DNA of 5,841 nt from Alphaproteobacteria bacterium (GTDB lineage Bacteria > Pseudomonadota > Alphaproteobacteria > Puniceispirillales > Puniceispirillaceae), in assembly GCA_009936885.1 (NCBI GenBank), contig JAACDT010000283.1:1-5841 (forward strand). The letters run 5' to 3'. This document shows, one piece after another, positions 5,285 to 5,841 of this stretch (positions are counted from its first letter, which is position 1; each line of letters starts with the position of its first letter). The notes below the pieces were generated by a model. That model did no database searches and was not told the origin of the DNA. It saw only the letters and a list, made by a program, of their open reading frames with translations. The translations under genes and the position numbers were made by a program.

Positions 5285-5841
5285 TTATTTAGGCTTTACA
5301 AATCCTGGATGATATTTTGGATGGGCTTGTTCTACTTCTTCAAGCTCATATAAAGCGGTTTCAATAGATATCAATCTTTCATAAACAGATACATCAACCC
5401 CAAAATTTCGAGCTCCTTGAATATGTGGTATAAGACATAAGTCAGCCATAGATATAGTACTACCAAGAACATAAGGACCTGTTTTCCGATATGAAAAATA
5501 CTCATCATGTGATAATAATTTCTCCATAGCTTCACAGCCACGCCTCATGAAATAGGCGCAGAAATCAGTAACTTGGCTCTCGTTAAATCCGTATTCACCA
5601 GCCAGTAAACTGCGCACTCTTGGAACCATAACGGGGTGCGAATCTGCTGCACTTATTAAACTAAACCTTCTACATAAATATCTGTTCTTGGAGTCAGATG
5701 GCAAAAGCGGTTCTCCATCATAGCTTTCATCTAGATATTCTATAATAGCAAGCGATTGCGCAAAACTATCTCCTCCGAGCTGAAGCACCGGAACCGAATG
5801 TTCTGGGTTATGGTTTGCAAAACTATCATTGAATTGTTCCC
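5285..5841 (-). CDS. maiA: Maleylacetoacetate isomerase / zeta-class glutathione S-transferase, 5' end beyond window
   Basis: The frame is open to the right edge, with 184 residues visible. The family averages about 210, so some 25-35 N-terminal residues, including the catalytic Ser/Cys motif, are missing. Any start placed inside the window, such as the GTG at 5788, would be an artefact. The visible part begins late in the thioredoxin-like domain: 'NPEHSVPVLQL' carries the cis-proline, and 'QSLAIIEYLDE' (visible residues 28-38) the glutathione-binding Gln-Ser. The all-helical C-terminal domain shows 'DSHPV' and 'GSTISMADLCLIPHIQGARNFGVD' (126-149), characteristic of zeta GSTs. The enzyme isomerises maleylacetoacetate to fumarylacetoacetate in tyrosine/homogentisate breakdown, or maleylpyruvate in the gentisate route. 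Substrate choice cannot be read here, since no pathway neighbours are visible. It may share a transcript with the coxG-like gene. Confidence 0.9.
   Translation of the reverse strand, partial: EQFNDSFANHNPEHSVPVLQLGGDSFAQSLAIIEYLDESYDGEPLLPSDSKNRYLCRRFSLISAADSHPVMVPRVRSLLAGEYGFNESQVTDFCAYFMRRGCEAMEKLLSHDEYFSYRKTGPYVLGSTISMADLCLIPHIQGARNFGVDVSVYERLISIETALYELEEVEQAHPKYHPGFVKPK

Overview
The window looks like chromosomal DNA from an AT-rich, probably marine, alphaproteobacterium. The protein families (zeta-class GST, CoxG-type SRPBCC protein, hom next to recJ), the CCA-encoding tRNA-Glu and the alphaproteobacterial flavour of the iron-binding protein point that way. This is inference from family resemblance. 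A SAR116-like lineage is a guess that only 16S or protein trees could settle. All recognised genes lie on the minus strand, so the text below follows transcription from the right edge to the left.

Right half (5841 to 1369): a maleylacetoacetate isomerase / zeta GST gene whose 5' end is off the window; a CoxG-like SRPBCC protein with a disordered linker and a hydrophobic C-terminal tail; homoserine dehydrogenase (hom); and recJ, which begins 2 bp after the hom stop. The GST and coxG-like genes are 59 bp apart. A 114-bp gap with a weak candidate promoter separates them from the hom-recJ pair. These are housekeeping or metabolic genes: aromatic amino acid catabolism or GSH chemistry, an uncertain quinone or lipid-binding role, Thr/Met/Ile synthesis, and DNA repair.

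Middle (1369 to 741): a tRNA-Glu(TTC) gene followed by a strong intrinsic terminator. After that comes a promoter and RBS reading into a 66-codon remnant of a paraslipin/SPFH membrane protein, which stops just after the conserved 'IPFLDRVA' block. The rest of that gene is not found downstream.

Left end (740 to 1): about 320 bp without a gene. It carries two perfect 7-1-7 Fur boxes, one of them at the centre of a 61-bp near-perfect palindrome, flanking a good sigma-70-type promoter. The promoter reads into a secreted iron(III)-binding protein of an ABC importer, truncated by the window edge. This is a textbook iron-repressed uptake locus with an unusually elaborate operator.

I see no phage, CRISPR, toxin-antitoxin or defence cassette. 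The most notable items are the operator architecture upstream of the iron-binding protein gene and the truncated paraslipin gene that has kept its expression signals.
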